Of a stretch of 64,000 nt of DNA, positions 10,229 through 20,170 are shown piece by piece (position 1 is the first letter of the stretch; each line of letters starts with the position of its first letter). The translations under genes were made by a program, and so were the position numbers. The stretch comes from Spinacia oleracea (Eukaryota > Streptophyta > Magnoliopsida > Caryophyllales > Amaranthaceae). The notes beneath the pieces are model-generated. The model worked only from the letters and a program-made list of their open reading frames with translations. It did no database searches and was not told the origin of the DNA. Location: NCBI RefSeq assembly GCF_020520425.1, contig NC_079487.1:79675141-79739140 (forward strand), read 5' to 3'.

Positions 10229-13200
10229 GTTTAGTCAATGGATCTGATATGTTGTCATCAGTTCCAATCTTGCTTATCTCGACTTCTTTTCTTTCAACGA
10301 ACTCTCGTAGAAGGTGAAATCTACGAAGTACATGCTTGACTCTTTGGTGGTGTCTAGGCTCCTTTGCCTGTGCAATAGCTCCGTTATTATCACAATACAG
10401 GCTATTGGTCCTTTAATGGAGGGGACTACACCTAGTTCACCTATGAACTTCCTTAGCCATATAGCTTCCTTTGCTGCTTCATGTGCAGCAATGTACTCTG
10501 CTTCAGTTGTAGAATCCGCAATGGTGCTTTACTTAGCACTTTTCCAGCTTACTGCACCTCCGTTGAGGCAGAAGACAAACCCAGACTGTGATCTGAAATC
10601 ATCTTTGTCGGTTTGGAAACTTGCGTCCGTATAGCCTTTAACAATTAATTCATCATCTCCACCATAGACCAGGAAGTCATCTTTGTGCCTTTTCAGGTAC
10701 TTCAGAATATTCTTGGCAGCAGTCCAATGTGCCTCTCCTGGGTCTGACTGGTATCTGCTCGTAGCACTGAGTGCGTACGCAACATCCGAGCGTGTACATA
10801 TCATAGCATACATTATTAAACCAATCAATGATGCATATGGAATCCCATTCATTCGTTTATGCTCATCAAGTGTTTTTGGGCACTGAGTCTTGCTTAGAGT
10901 CATTCCATGAGACATGGGTAGGTAGCCTCGCTTGGAGTCTGCCATCTTGAACCTATCAAGCACCTTATTGATATAAGTGCTTTGACTAAGTCCAATCATC
11001 TTTTTAGATCTATCTCTGTAAATCTTGATGCCCAATATGTACTGTGCTTCTCCTAGATCCTTCGTCGAAAAACATTTCCCAAGCCAAATCTTGACAGAGT
11101 TCAACATAGGAATGTCATTTCCGATAAGTAATATGTCGTCAACATATAATACTAGAAAAGCAATTTTTCTCCCACTGACCTTCTTGTATACACAAGATTC
11201 GTCTGCGTTCTTGATGAAACCAAAGTCACTGACTGCTTCATCAAAACGTATATTCCAACTCCTTGATGCCTGCTTCAATCCGTTGATTGATTTCTTTAGC
11301 TTGCATACCTTTTTAGCATTCTTTGGATCCTCAAAACCTTCAGGCTGTGTCATGAACACAGTTTCTGTTAAAACGCCGTTTAAGAAAGCGGTTTTGACAT
11401 CCATCTGCCATATTTCGTAATCGTAATATGCAGCGATTGCTAACATTATCCGAATAGACTTTAGCATTGCAACTGGTGAAAAGGTTTCATCGTAATCCAC
11501 ACCGTGGACTTGCCTGTAACATTTTGCAACCAATCTAGCTTTGAAAACTTCAAGTTTCCCATCCTTGTCCTTTTCCAGTTTGAAAACCCATTTGCTTCCA
11601 ATGGCTTGGTAGCCATCTGGCAAATCGACCAATCCCATACTTGGTTTTCAGACATGGAGTCTAATTCAGATTGCATGGCTTCTTGCCATTGCTTGGAGCT
11701 AGGGCTCGTCATAGCTTGTTTGTAAGTCGCAGGTTCATCACTTTCAAGTAATAGAACGTCATAGCTCTCGTTCGTCAAAATACCTAAGTACCTTTCCGGT
11801 TGAGATCTATATCTTTGCGATCTACGCGGGGTAACATTTCTAGATTGACCATGATTCTCACCAGATTCTTCTAAAGATCTATGAGTTTCATCCTGAATGT
11901 CATCTTGAGCATTCTCTAGAGTTTGTTGTTCGACTCGAAGTTCTTCGAGGTCTACTTTCTCCCACTTGTCATTTTGGAAATGTGATCTTTCTCCAAAAAG
12001 ACACCATCTCGAGCAACAAACACCTTGTTCTCAGATTTATTGTAGAAGTAATACCCCTTTGTTTCCTTTGGATAGCCCACAAGGATACATTTGTCAGATT
12101 TTGGATGAAGTTTGTCTGAAATTAATCGTTTGACGTATACTTCACATCCCCAAATCTTAATAAAAGACACATTTGGAGGCTTTCCAAACCATAACTCATA
12201 TGGAGTCTTTTCGACAGCTTTAGACGGAGCTCTATTTATAGTGAGTGCAGCTGTATTTAGTGCATGTCCCCAAAATTCTATTGGAAGTTCGGCCTGACCC
12301 ATCATTGACCTGACCATGTCTAGCAAGGTTCTGTTCCTCCGTTCCGACACACCGTTCCATTGTGGTGTTCCAGGAGGAGTCAATTCTGATAGAATTCCAC
12401 ATTCTTTCAGATGGTCATCAAATTCATAGCTCAAATATTCACCGCCTCTATCAGACCGTAGTGCCTTAATCTTCTTGCCTAAATGATTCTCTACTTCACT
12501 CTGAAATTCCTTGAATTTGTCAAAGGATTCAGACTTATGCTTCATTAGGTAGACATAACCATATCTACTGAAGTCATCAGTGAAAGTGATAAAGTAGCTG
12601 AAACCACCTCTAGCATTTGTACTCATTGGTCCACATACATCTGTATGGATTAAACCCAATAGTTCAGTTGCTCTTTCTCCAACTTTAGAGAAAGGTTGCT
12701 TTGTCATTTTGCCAAGTAAACATGATTCGCATTTACCATAATCCTCTAAGTTAAATGGTTCTAGAATTCCTTCCTTTTGAAGTCTTTCTAAGCGTTTCAA
12801 GTTAATATGGCCTAATCGACAATGCCACAGATAGGTGAGATCTGAATCATCCTTTTTGGCCTTTTTGGTATTTATGTTATAAACTTGTTTGTCGTGATCT
12901 AATAAATAAAGTCCATTGACTAATCTAGCAGATCCATAAAACATCTCTTTAAAATAAAACGAACAACTATTGTCTTTTATTAAAAAGGAAAATCCCTTAG
13001 CATCTAAGCAAGAAACTGAAATGATGTTTTTAGTAAGACTTGGAACATGGAAACACTCTTCCAGTTCCAAAACTAGCCCAGAGGGCAACGACAAATAATA
13101 AGTTCCTACACCTAATGCAGCAATCCGTGCTCCATTTCCCACTCGTAGGTCGACTTCACCCTTGCTTAACTTTCTACTTCTTCTTAGTCCCTGTGGATTG

Positions 13201-13510
13201 GAACATAAGTGTGAGCCACAACCTGTATCTAATACCCAAGAAGTTGAATTAGCAAGTATACAGTCTATAACGAAAATACCTGAAGATGGAACGACTGTTC
13301 CGTTCTTCTGATCTTCCTTTATATTCAAGCAATCTCTCTTCCAATGCCCCTTCTTCTTGTAGTCGAAGCATTCGGATTCAGAAGTGGGTTGACTGACCTT
13401 CCTCTTTTCAGATTTGGCGCCAGCTGGTTGCTTAGTCTGGCTGGCTTTGTTGCCACCTTTCTTAGCATTCCTCTTCTTTCCAGATTTCTTGAACTTGCCC
13501 CCACACACCA
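10229..13510 (-). pseudogene. Copia-B pol: protease, integrase, RT, RNase H (broken)
   Basis: 11952-13510 holds a gag zinc-knuckle region reading CFDYKKKGHWKRDC, where the second Cys of the CX2C pair is Tyr. It is followed by a protease site 'WVLDTGCGSHLCSN', the GAG-pre-integrase HCRLGH/CESCLLGK zinc motif, and the integrase core ('HTDVCGPM', 'LRSDRGGEYLS', 'PPGTPQWNGVSERRNRTL'). 10529-11638 holds RT ('IGSKWVFKLEKDKDG', 'VLYVDDILLIGND') and most of RNase H ('SQSGFVFCLNGGAVSWKSAK'). The rest of RNase H, with a TEAEYIA-like motif, lies at about 10229-10528 after an in-frame stop. The frame is also lost around 11952 and again near 11640, so there are at least three lesions. Translation of gag-pol is separately cut at 13510 by gypsy-C. 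Confidence 0.88.
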
Positions 13511-15911
13511 AATATCCCATATTTCACTAAGGAAAATAATATAAATAACCTTAGATTTATAGCCTTAGTCATATAATAATATAGATGTATAATATATGAT
13601 AGTATAAAATTATAACCTTAGTTATATAATAACACCTTTTATTTTGTGGAATACTTTTATAACACTAGCTTCTAATATTATCTAAGATAATGGTAAGCCT
13701 AGCACCTCATTCATGTTCCTTTCTAAAAAAAAAAAACCAGAGAGAGTTCTTATCTTCATGTAAAACAAACTCCATACTTATCACCTCTCGTAACCTATTA
13801 GTCTAGGATTTGCTACTAACAAAAAGATAAACATCATCATCCCTAAATTTACGCTAGTAATCGTAACCGTATTCTGAACAGCCTTATCATCCTCCTTCCA
13901 TATAAATAATAGTACAAAACCCTAATACAACATTTTTTTCAAAACCCTCGTACACTCACAAAACACCACCAGGAGCCGTGCATAAGAAACCGCAGGAAAA
14001 CCTCGAGCGCCGAATTGAAGTGGATTTCTACCTACTTTCGGTTACACCGAAACACCATTAAACATCACCGGATTCTACCGTAAGGACTACCGTCTTCAAG
14101 CCCTCGCCTTCCTCTTTACACCCGGTCTGTTAGCACTAGGAGCCGAGCTTGAACAAAGGTAATGTGTCGTCTCAAACAGAGTATAGTTTTCCTTATTATT
14201 CGACCTTGTCATTCCCGTATAATCGGATTTCAAAAATAAAAGGAACCTTACTTCATTTAGCCTTGATTATTTGATTGGAATATCACGTGGACTTCCAAGA
14301 GCTACTACATCATTGCCCTCAATTCCTTATTTCCTCCATTAATAATATAAAAGAGGAATGTGAAGTAAATGCACCATCTTTCTTGTTTTATTTGACCCAT
14401 ACACTTAAACGATAATATAAATGGTAACCATGCTAAGTTGACATACTAATAGAGCTTAGTTTTGGAGAATCTTTAAACCTCTATACTCGTATTATATATA
14501 TATACATAGAGTTCTTATAGGTGTAGCTACACCCAGATCGTATATATATTGACGTCAATTATGTCATGCTTGTATGTAGAGTGCGTAGAGCGTGAGGATA
14601 CGTACTGGTGTTTACGTGTGCTGTTGGTGATACTAAGCTTGTTAAGGTAAGTTACTATGTTCACTACCTTAACCCTATGAAAATATTATTTTAACGTGAC
14701 TATGTGTAATATGTATATGTGGGTTATATGACTTTTGCAAATTCATTAAGATCAGTAATGTCATAATAGACTCTTTCTTCTTATGTAATTGATTTCCATG
14801 TTCAAAATGCTTTTGGGTATATATATACACTACCAGTAGCTATTTTATCAAGTTCATGTGCATGACCCGTGTGTTTGATCATTAAACTTAGTCACAAGGC
14901 AGGTCATGTAGTTTAGCGTAAGGTTATTACTTTGTCTTGGACAATTTATGGTGAGTTTATGGTTTTATCAACCTGACATGCATAATCAGAATAAAGTGGT
15001 ACTCATGAATTTGGATTGTTGCAATTAGAAGTGTACGTAATAGTTTGTCAATTTCTGGAAATGTGCAAGAGTATGTGATTTTGATATCCATTAATTACTT
15101 TGTGTATGTGACCACGCCAGTGCTACGTATAGAACAACATTTACGTAAAGATAAACATATTCTTAGTTGGTAAGACATCTTAGGCAGGATCCCCTAAGGT
15201 GATGAACACATTGGTGGTATGACACATCGTGTCTCAATATTTTAGTCGGAGCTAACTAGCACGACCTAGGCTTATTCTACTCCTTTGAGTTAAAAACACT
15301 CACTGGGGGGTGTGCACACTTAAGGACTAAGACCTATTTTGGTGGTTACACCCATTAGGGTGGTAGTCTCGAACTACATTTATGGTGGAATTATCTTGTT
15401 CTCTTACCTCTGAGTAATTAATTAACTATTAAATTATGGGTTGTGTGCGTGTGCTTGCTATGTGCTATTTGTGCGTGAAATGTTTTAAAATAAAATGTTT
15501 TCCAAAGTAAGGGAAAAGGTTTTCAAAAATGTTTTACAGGGTGAAGTAGTACTTACTCAATTTCCACTGATTTGTGGTTTCCCTTTTGTACATGTTTTTT
15601 TCAATTTACAGGTATGCGTGGCACGTCATGAGCGACCATTTCACAACAACTAGTATCAAGTTATTAATAACGTAGATCACCTAGAGACAAACAGTTGGTT
15701 TTATTTAATTCAGTTTGTAACGATATTTTGGGTAGTTGGTTTAAGTTATTTAATTATGGCAATGTTGGTTCATTTATAAAGGTTGGATTATTGTTGGAAA
15801 ATATAGCCTTACATTTGGGTTGTAGCCTAAATGTGGCGGTAATGCCCTTAATTTATTAATTTATGCTTCCACTATAAGACCTAAACAGGTATGGAAATTG
15901 GGGGTGTTACA
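13511..15911 (+). repeat. Gypsy-C 5' LTR
   Basis: Starts AATATCCCATATTTCACTAA (the canonical first bases TGT are missing) and ends GGGTGTTACA. A TATA-like tataaataat lies at 13911-13920. It matches 23755-31872 minus the CACTA with only scattered substitutions. The main length difference is the (TA)n tract, about 18 bp here against about 110 bp in the 3' copy. Confidence 0.92.
14647..15611 (+). other. Candidate intron inside the gypsy-C LTR/leader
   Basis: A consensus-grade donor, AAG|GTAAGT (GT at 14647), and a pyrimidine-rich acceptor, tttttcaatttacag (AG at 15610-15611), lie 965 bp apart downstream of the TATA-like box. If transcription starts near 13.94 kb, the RNA leader could be spliced here. 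A second acceptor-like site precedes each downstream ATG: ttgttgtag|atg at 16109, tttgtggtag|atg at 18093, and tggtgcag just before gag. This is inference from splice-site words only. Confidence 0.4.
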
Positions 15912-15930
15912 AATTGGTACGCAGAGCAAT
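15912..15930 (+). other. Gypsy-C primer binding site
   Basis: Immediately after the 5' LTR the sequence reads aattggtacgcagagcaat. It resembles the tRNA-iMet-complementary primer site (TGGTATCAGAGC) with one small change in the middle. Position and similarity both support a PBS. Confidence 0.65.
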
Positions 15931-16108
15931 AGGTTTTAGGACTAAATTGGTTAATGTTAAATAAATATTAGGATCTTCAAATGAATTAATTAGGAATTAA
16001 AACTTGGAAAATCCGTTAGTGAGGTTGAGCGAAGTTTATCATGCTTTTATGTGCTACTTATTTTTGTATTTTATTATGTGTTTACATGTTAAGTATTTTG
16101 TGTTGTAG

Positions 16109-16504
16109 ATGAGTCTTACCTACTTGCCTAATTACGAGAACATACCAGAGGAGTTTGATGCTTGGGTACAAGGAGAAGATGTATGGGTGAAATGCATAGA
16201 AGATTTATATGGTGTTACACTCGTTAAACATGAAGTTTATGAAGGAATTAAAATAGAGCCTATGCCCCCTCCTGCATCTACACGAAACCAAGAAGAGGAC
16301 CTAGAAATAAAAGAGATGCCACTACCGGATCTGTCTAGTGTAACTGGATGTTTTTGTCCTTTCTGTTCGGGAGAAAAGATTGACGTAGTGTTGAGCGACA
16401 ACAAGGAAGTTGAAGGAAATAATGCCCTTGGTCCAAGTATGCATTCAATGTTAAAGTCTAATAAATGCGGTTCAGTATTAATTAACAAGTTAATAATTCA
16501 GTGA
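16109..16504 (+). CDS. Gypsy-C leader ORF 1, split by a solo LTR
   Basis: ATG at 16109 follows an acceptor-like ttgtgttgtag. The native part, 16109-16410, encodes about 100 residues: an acidic protein with an early LPNYENIPEEFDAW segment, a proline-rich middle and a Cys cluster GCFCPFCSGEK near residues 80-90 (C-X-C-X2-C). From 16411 the frame enters the inserted solo LTR and stops at 16504. After the insertion (from 17799) the same frame continues for about 17 codons to a stop near 17850, so the original product was about 117 residues. It is not a known gag or pol domain and I do not recognise it. A Cys-rich leader protein could bind nucleic acid or metal, but nothing proves that it is made. 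Confidence 0.5.
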   Translation: MSLTYLPNYENIPEEFDAWVQGEDVWVKCIEDLYGVTLVKHEVYEGIKIEPMPPPASTRNQEEDLEIKEMPLPDLSSVTGCFCPFCSGEKIDVVLSDNKEVEGNNALGPSMHSMLKSNKCGSVLINKLIIQ

Positions 16505-16715
16505 GATCAAGTGAGCTGAATGCCTAGCTAGAGGCCGCTTCAGTTCAAGTGGAATTAATGATATTAATCCACAGCTTACTCTTGACTGAACCCGTAGGGT
16601 CACACAAATAGTACGTAAACGGATCAAGTATTTAATGGCATTAAATACTCCATCTATGGATATTCGGAATCGACGGATCTTGGTTTCAGTGGGAGCTGAG
16701 ATCGTCACAGGCAAG

Positions 16716-17043
16716 AAATGAATACTCCGGAAACGATGATATTGCCGGAAACGGAAATATGGATCGTATCGGAAATATAAATATTATCCAAGTCGTAGAT
16801 GTTGCCGGAAACGGAAACATGGTACGTATCGGAAAATATTATTGGAAATGGAAATATTGCCGGAATCGGAAATATTGCCGGAAACGGAAATATTGTCAGA
16901 ATCGGAAATATTATCGGAATCGGAAAATATTCCGGAAACGGAAATATTAAATATTTGTTCGAAACGGAAATTGATTCCGGAATCGGAAATATTAAATATT
17001 GTTCGTATCGGAAATGAATTCCGGAATCGGGAATTTAATCGGA
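16716..17043. repeat. TTCCG-word array in the solo LTR (inverted copy)
   Basis: The same U3 array as at 8686-8985, read here as cggaaatatt with gccggaaac and gaatcggaa words. It is followed by the GC-rich block at about 17060-17280. Unit number differs slightly among the three LTR copies. Confidence 0.75.
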
Positions 17044-17432
17044 AGCGTATCGTACGAATTAGCATCGGACGAGGCCCGCTAGACGAAGGCCCATCACGAA
17101 GCCAGGCCATCGCCCAGCGAGCCAACACGCACCATCGCGTGCCAAGCCTCGACCAGGCCCAGCGCAAGGCCAGGCCCAGCCAAGGCCTGGGGCGCGCGCG
17201 CGAGAGCACAGCAGCAGTGGGCCGAGCGCTGTGCGCCTAGCGTGGGCCGCAAGGCTTGCGCGGGTGTACGGTGCTCGTGCAATGCTTGTGCGGGAATCCT
17301 AAAGCAATCGGGATTCGAAATATGATTAAATCCTAAAACTATTAGATAATGATTATTTAATTAGAGTCCTAGTAGGGTTATAATTAAATAAATTAGTATC
17401 TTAATAGGATTCCAAATCCTTTTCCATAACTC

Positions 17433-17440
17433 TATAAATA
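17433..17440 (+). promoter_or_regulatory. TATA box of the copia-B-family solo LTR
   Basis: TATAAATA in the context aactctataaataggtgcc. The equivalent minus-strand box is at about 35470-35477 in the 5' LTR and at about 8274-8281 in the 3' LTR of copia-B. A solo LTR keeps this promoter and would read rightward into gypsy-C. Confidence 0.6.
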
Positions 17441-18092
17441 GGTGCCTAGGGTCACATATTTAAAAAGAGTTTTCAAGTATTCAAAGTGAGTTTTGAGAGA
17501 AAAATTCAGTCACACATTTGCCTAAAAGTGCCGAAAATAATAGTACCTTAAGGGCGATTCTAGTTGGTCAATCTTAAGGCGGATCCGGACGTGTTGTGGA
17601 CTATCTACGGAGGGACGACACTTGGAGTCCTAAAAACTTGTTCTTGTTCGGTTCGGGCGCAGCTAGGGAAGGCACGCAACAAAGAGTATGCATCTAAACT
17701 ATGCTAAATGATTATGTGTAAATAATATGTATTCCTGGCTTAATGGTTGTTTCCGCATGATTTATGAATTGTCATATGTATCATAACCTAACAGAAGTCC
17801 TCAGCAAATGCCCTCTTTTTGGGGGAGAAATTAAGGGAATTTTCAATTAGGAGATGTTTTGATTTATGTTAGGGAACCATGAACCAAATTATAGTTTAGA
17901 ATGTCAAACTCATGCTTACTTTGAAATAAAATTTCATATGATGGTTGTTACTGGTGATAAATTTGGATACATCTGTATGATTTTTTTTTTTAATTTTAAT
18001 TTTGATTTATAATTGATTATTATATGTTTAGAATTCCAATAATGGGATAAAGGGGGTAAGTAATTAGTTGTTATTTTTTTCTTTTGTGGTAG

Positions 18093-18614
18093 ATGGAGGA
18101 CCACCCAATGTACCCCTACAACCTAAGGATGGGACAACATGAGGATATACCTCCCTATGTAGAAAGAGTAAAGGAACGTTGTGAAGAATGGGGAGATCTC
18201 CTAGGAGACCTGAACAACTATGACACACACCCTAGGATAATAGACGTCCTACTCAAAACCATACCACGTTATGAGCCTTGGATCCCAATTATGGAAATGT
18301 ATGATGATGTTCTCACAGAAGAAGGGGAGATTCACCCAACCAAATACAGATATGAGGGTCAATGGTTCCTTACCATTGAGTATGTCTCGACGAGGTTGAT
18401 GGAGGCTTGGTCAAAATGGGAACCTGAAAATGAGATGGGGGAAGTAATCGATGCCGAACCACCCACGTTAGAGAATGAAGGAATGGGAGGTGAGAGGGAT
18501 GAAGTGGAAGATGATATGCGAGTGGACCTCCCAATAGAAGAAAACCCAATAGAAGAAGACCCTGAAGAAGAAGACCCTGAAGAAGAAGATCCCGAAGAAG
18601 AGTTTGATGAGTGA
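18093..18614 (+). CDS. Gypsy-C leader ORF 2, acidic protein of unknown function
   Basis: Intact ORF of 173 codons starting at ATG 18093, right after an acceptor-like ttcttttgtggtag. The first ~115 residues look globular, with several Trp (EEWGDLL, PRYEPWIPIMEMYDD, EGQWFLTIEYVSTRLMEAW). The C-terminal ~50 residues are strongly acidic and end in repeats of EEDPEEEDPEEE. No zinc knuckle, protease or RT motif is present. It lies 368 bp before gag, on the same strand. Being stop-free over 520 bp while pol carries lesions suggests past selection or youth. I do not recognise the family; a gag-like accessory or a spliced accessory protein is possible but unproven. Confidence 0.55.
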   Translation: MEDHPMYPYNLRMGQHEDIPPYVERVKERCEEWGDLLGDLNNYDTHPRIIDVLLKTIPRYEPWIPIMEMYDDVLTEEGEIHPTKYRYEGQWFLTIEYVSTRLMEAWSKWEPENEMGEVIDAEPPTLENEGMGGERDEVEDDMRVDLPIEENPIEEDPEEEDPEEEDPEEEFDE

Positions 18615-18982
18615 GATTTTGAAAAGACTTAGTAGTGGGGCCATGTGGCCACTCATGGAATAGAAGTAGTCATAGGAATAGTTTATTTAGACCAAGGGTA
18701 CATTTTCATCTATTAGTTTTTTTACTTGTTTAGTTAAGTTTGCTTTCGTTATTGTACAGATCCTATTGGGATATTTGATGTCAATTGATTACATTATTGA
18801 AATATTAAAGAGAATTGTTACCCGTTCTATGTGTTGGGTATTGTTATGAATTATATGAGGTGGAAATCTTTGTAAATTCTGTCTGGTGAAATTGTTGTGA
18901 TTAAATTGTCTGAATGTACACGTAAACTAGAAGAGAGTAGTAATTAATTGAGGAATACATCAATCCTTTGGTGCAGATAACC

Positions 18983-20170
18983 ATGTCAGGAAGGAACAAT
19001 CGTCCTCCCATTAATGCTGAATTGGCTGAACGGCTTCAGCAACTCACAGAACTGACCCAAACCTTAGGAGCGGCTTTGTTGAACAACAACAACAACAACA
19101 ACAACAATGGAAACAACAATCCTGACTATGCTAAGAAAGTCGCCAGTAGAAACCCACCTTACTTCCAAGGTGAAGAGGACCCTAGTATCCTAGAAAACTG
19201 GATCTGTGAATTTGATAAACTATTTGAGGCTATAGGGTGCCCTGAGGAAGAGAGAATCCCTTCTGCAACCTATTATCTTAAGGGAGAAGCTGATATTTGG
19301 TGGTCCACCTCCCGAGCTGACCTAGTTGTTGAACCTGGATTTAACTGGGAGGCCTTTAAGGATGCTATGAGGGATAGGTTTTACCCTGAACATGTGAAAA
19401 TGCAAAAATTCGATGAGTTTGCTGACCTTAGGCAGAGAAACATGTCTGTCCAAGAGTATCATTCTAAGTTCCTAGAGCTAGCCAGGTTTGCACCTACTAT
19501 GGTCCCTGATGAGAGAGCTAAGGCCAACAAATTCATTCGAGGTTTGAACTTTGACACCCAGAAGGTTGTGATTGTTTTGGGATGCCGAACCTTGCAAGAA
19601 GCTTATGTTAGCGCAGCGAGTCACTACAGAGTTGAGAAACTGGAGGAGGAAATCAAGTCTAGGGGTAAGAGAAAGGAAGGAGATTCGAGGAACATCAATC
19701 AGAGTGGGGGAAATTCTGGAGGCTATGGGGATAAGAGGCCTAGGTACAACAATGGTAATCAAGGTCCGGGTGGAGGATACCATGGAAATAACAACAATTA
19801 TCGAGGAAACAATGGAGGGAAACCCCAAAACCAAGGGCAGAACCAGAAGTATGGGAATGGGAACGGAAAAAGGAATGAGAGATACTACTATTGCAAACAG
19901 TGTAGGAAGGACCACCCAGGGGTTGATTGTAAGGGGAATGCTGTGCAGTGCTTTGGTTGCAAGAAGATGGGACATCGTGAGTTTGAGTGCTATGCTAAGA
20001 AAAATGGGGGTCAACAACAACAAGGGAGGCAGAACAATTTCAGGAATAACAACAATCAAGGTAACCCTTCAGGGAGCCAATCTGCTCAAAATGGCCCTAA
20101 CAAGACCTTGTCTACCCCGAATAGCAGCAATGGGAATGTGAATGGTGGCAACAAGGGGAGGATATTGTGA
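18983..20170 (+). CDS. gag: Gypsy-C gag
   Basis: Capsid/nucleocapsid polyprotein of 395 residues. The ATG at 18983 is preferred over the upstream TTG-led extension. It has a polyasparagine run near residues 35-45 (a microsatellite in coding DNA), then the retrotransposon gag domain ('[18 protein letters not shown]', '[13 protein letters not shown]', '[16 protein letters not shown]', '[16 protein letters not shown]'), and a Gly/Asn-rich basic linker. Two Cys clusters follow, the second a classical CX2CX4HX4C zinc knuckle ([14 protein letters not shown], about 19949-19990) that would bind the RNA. A low-complexity tail ends at TGA 20168-20170, which overlaps the ATG of the pol frame (TGATG). 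The gag frame itself is undamaged. Confidence 0.88.
   Translation: MSGRNNRPPINAELAERLQQLTELTQTLGAALLNNNNNNNNNGNNNPDYAKKVASRNPPYFQGEEDPSILENWICEFDKLFEAIGCPEEERIPSATYYLKGEADIWWSTSRADLVVEPGFNWEAFKDAMRDRFYPEHVKMQKFDEFADLRQRNMSVQEYHSKFLELARFAPTMVPDERAKANKFIRGLNFDTQKVVIVLGCRTLQEAYVSAASHYRVEKLEEEIKSRGKRKEGDSRNINQSGGNSGGYGDKRPRYNNGNQGPGGGYHGNNNNYRGNNGGKPQNQGQNQKYGNGNGKRNERYYYCKQCRKDHPGVDCKGNAVQCFGCKKMGHREFECYAKKNGGQQQQGRQNNFRNNNNQGNPSGSQSAQNGPNKTLSTPNSSNGNVNGGNKGRIL

Larger units (their letters stand above)
16411..17793 (+). mobile_element. Solo LTR of the copia-B family, opposite orientation
   Basis: A 1383-bp sequence homologous to the copia-B LTRs. Element-sense orientation is plus: it starts TGAAGGAAATAATGCCC and ends CATAACCTAACA. 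An exact TSD, gaagt, is at 16406-16410 and 17794-17798. No internal region is present, so it is a solo LTR left by LTR-LTR recombination. TATA box TATAAATA is at 17433-17440. It is visibly more diverged from the two copia-B LTRs than they are from each other, so it came from a different family member. Confidence 0.92.

Noticed and set aside
19478..20141. ORFs overlapping gag (minus 19478-20059 and plus 19572-20141)
   Set aside because: Shadow frames of the low-complexity Gly/Asn region of gag.
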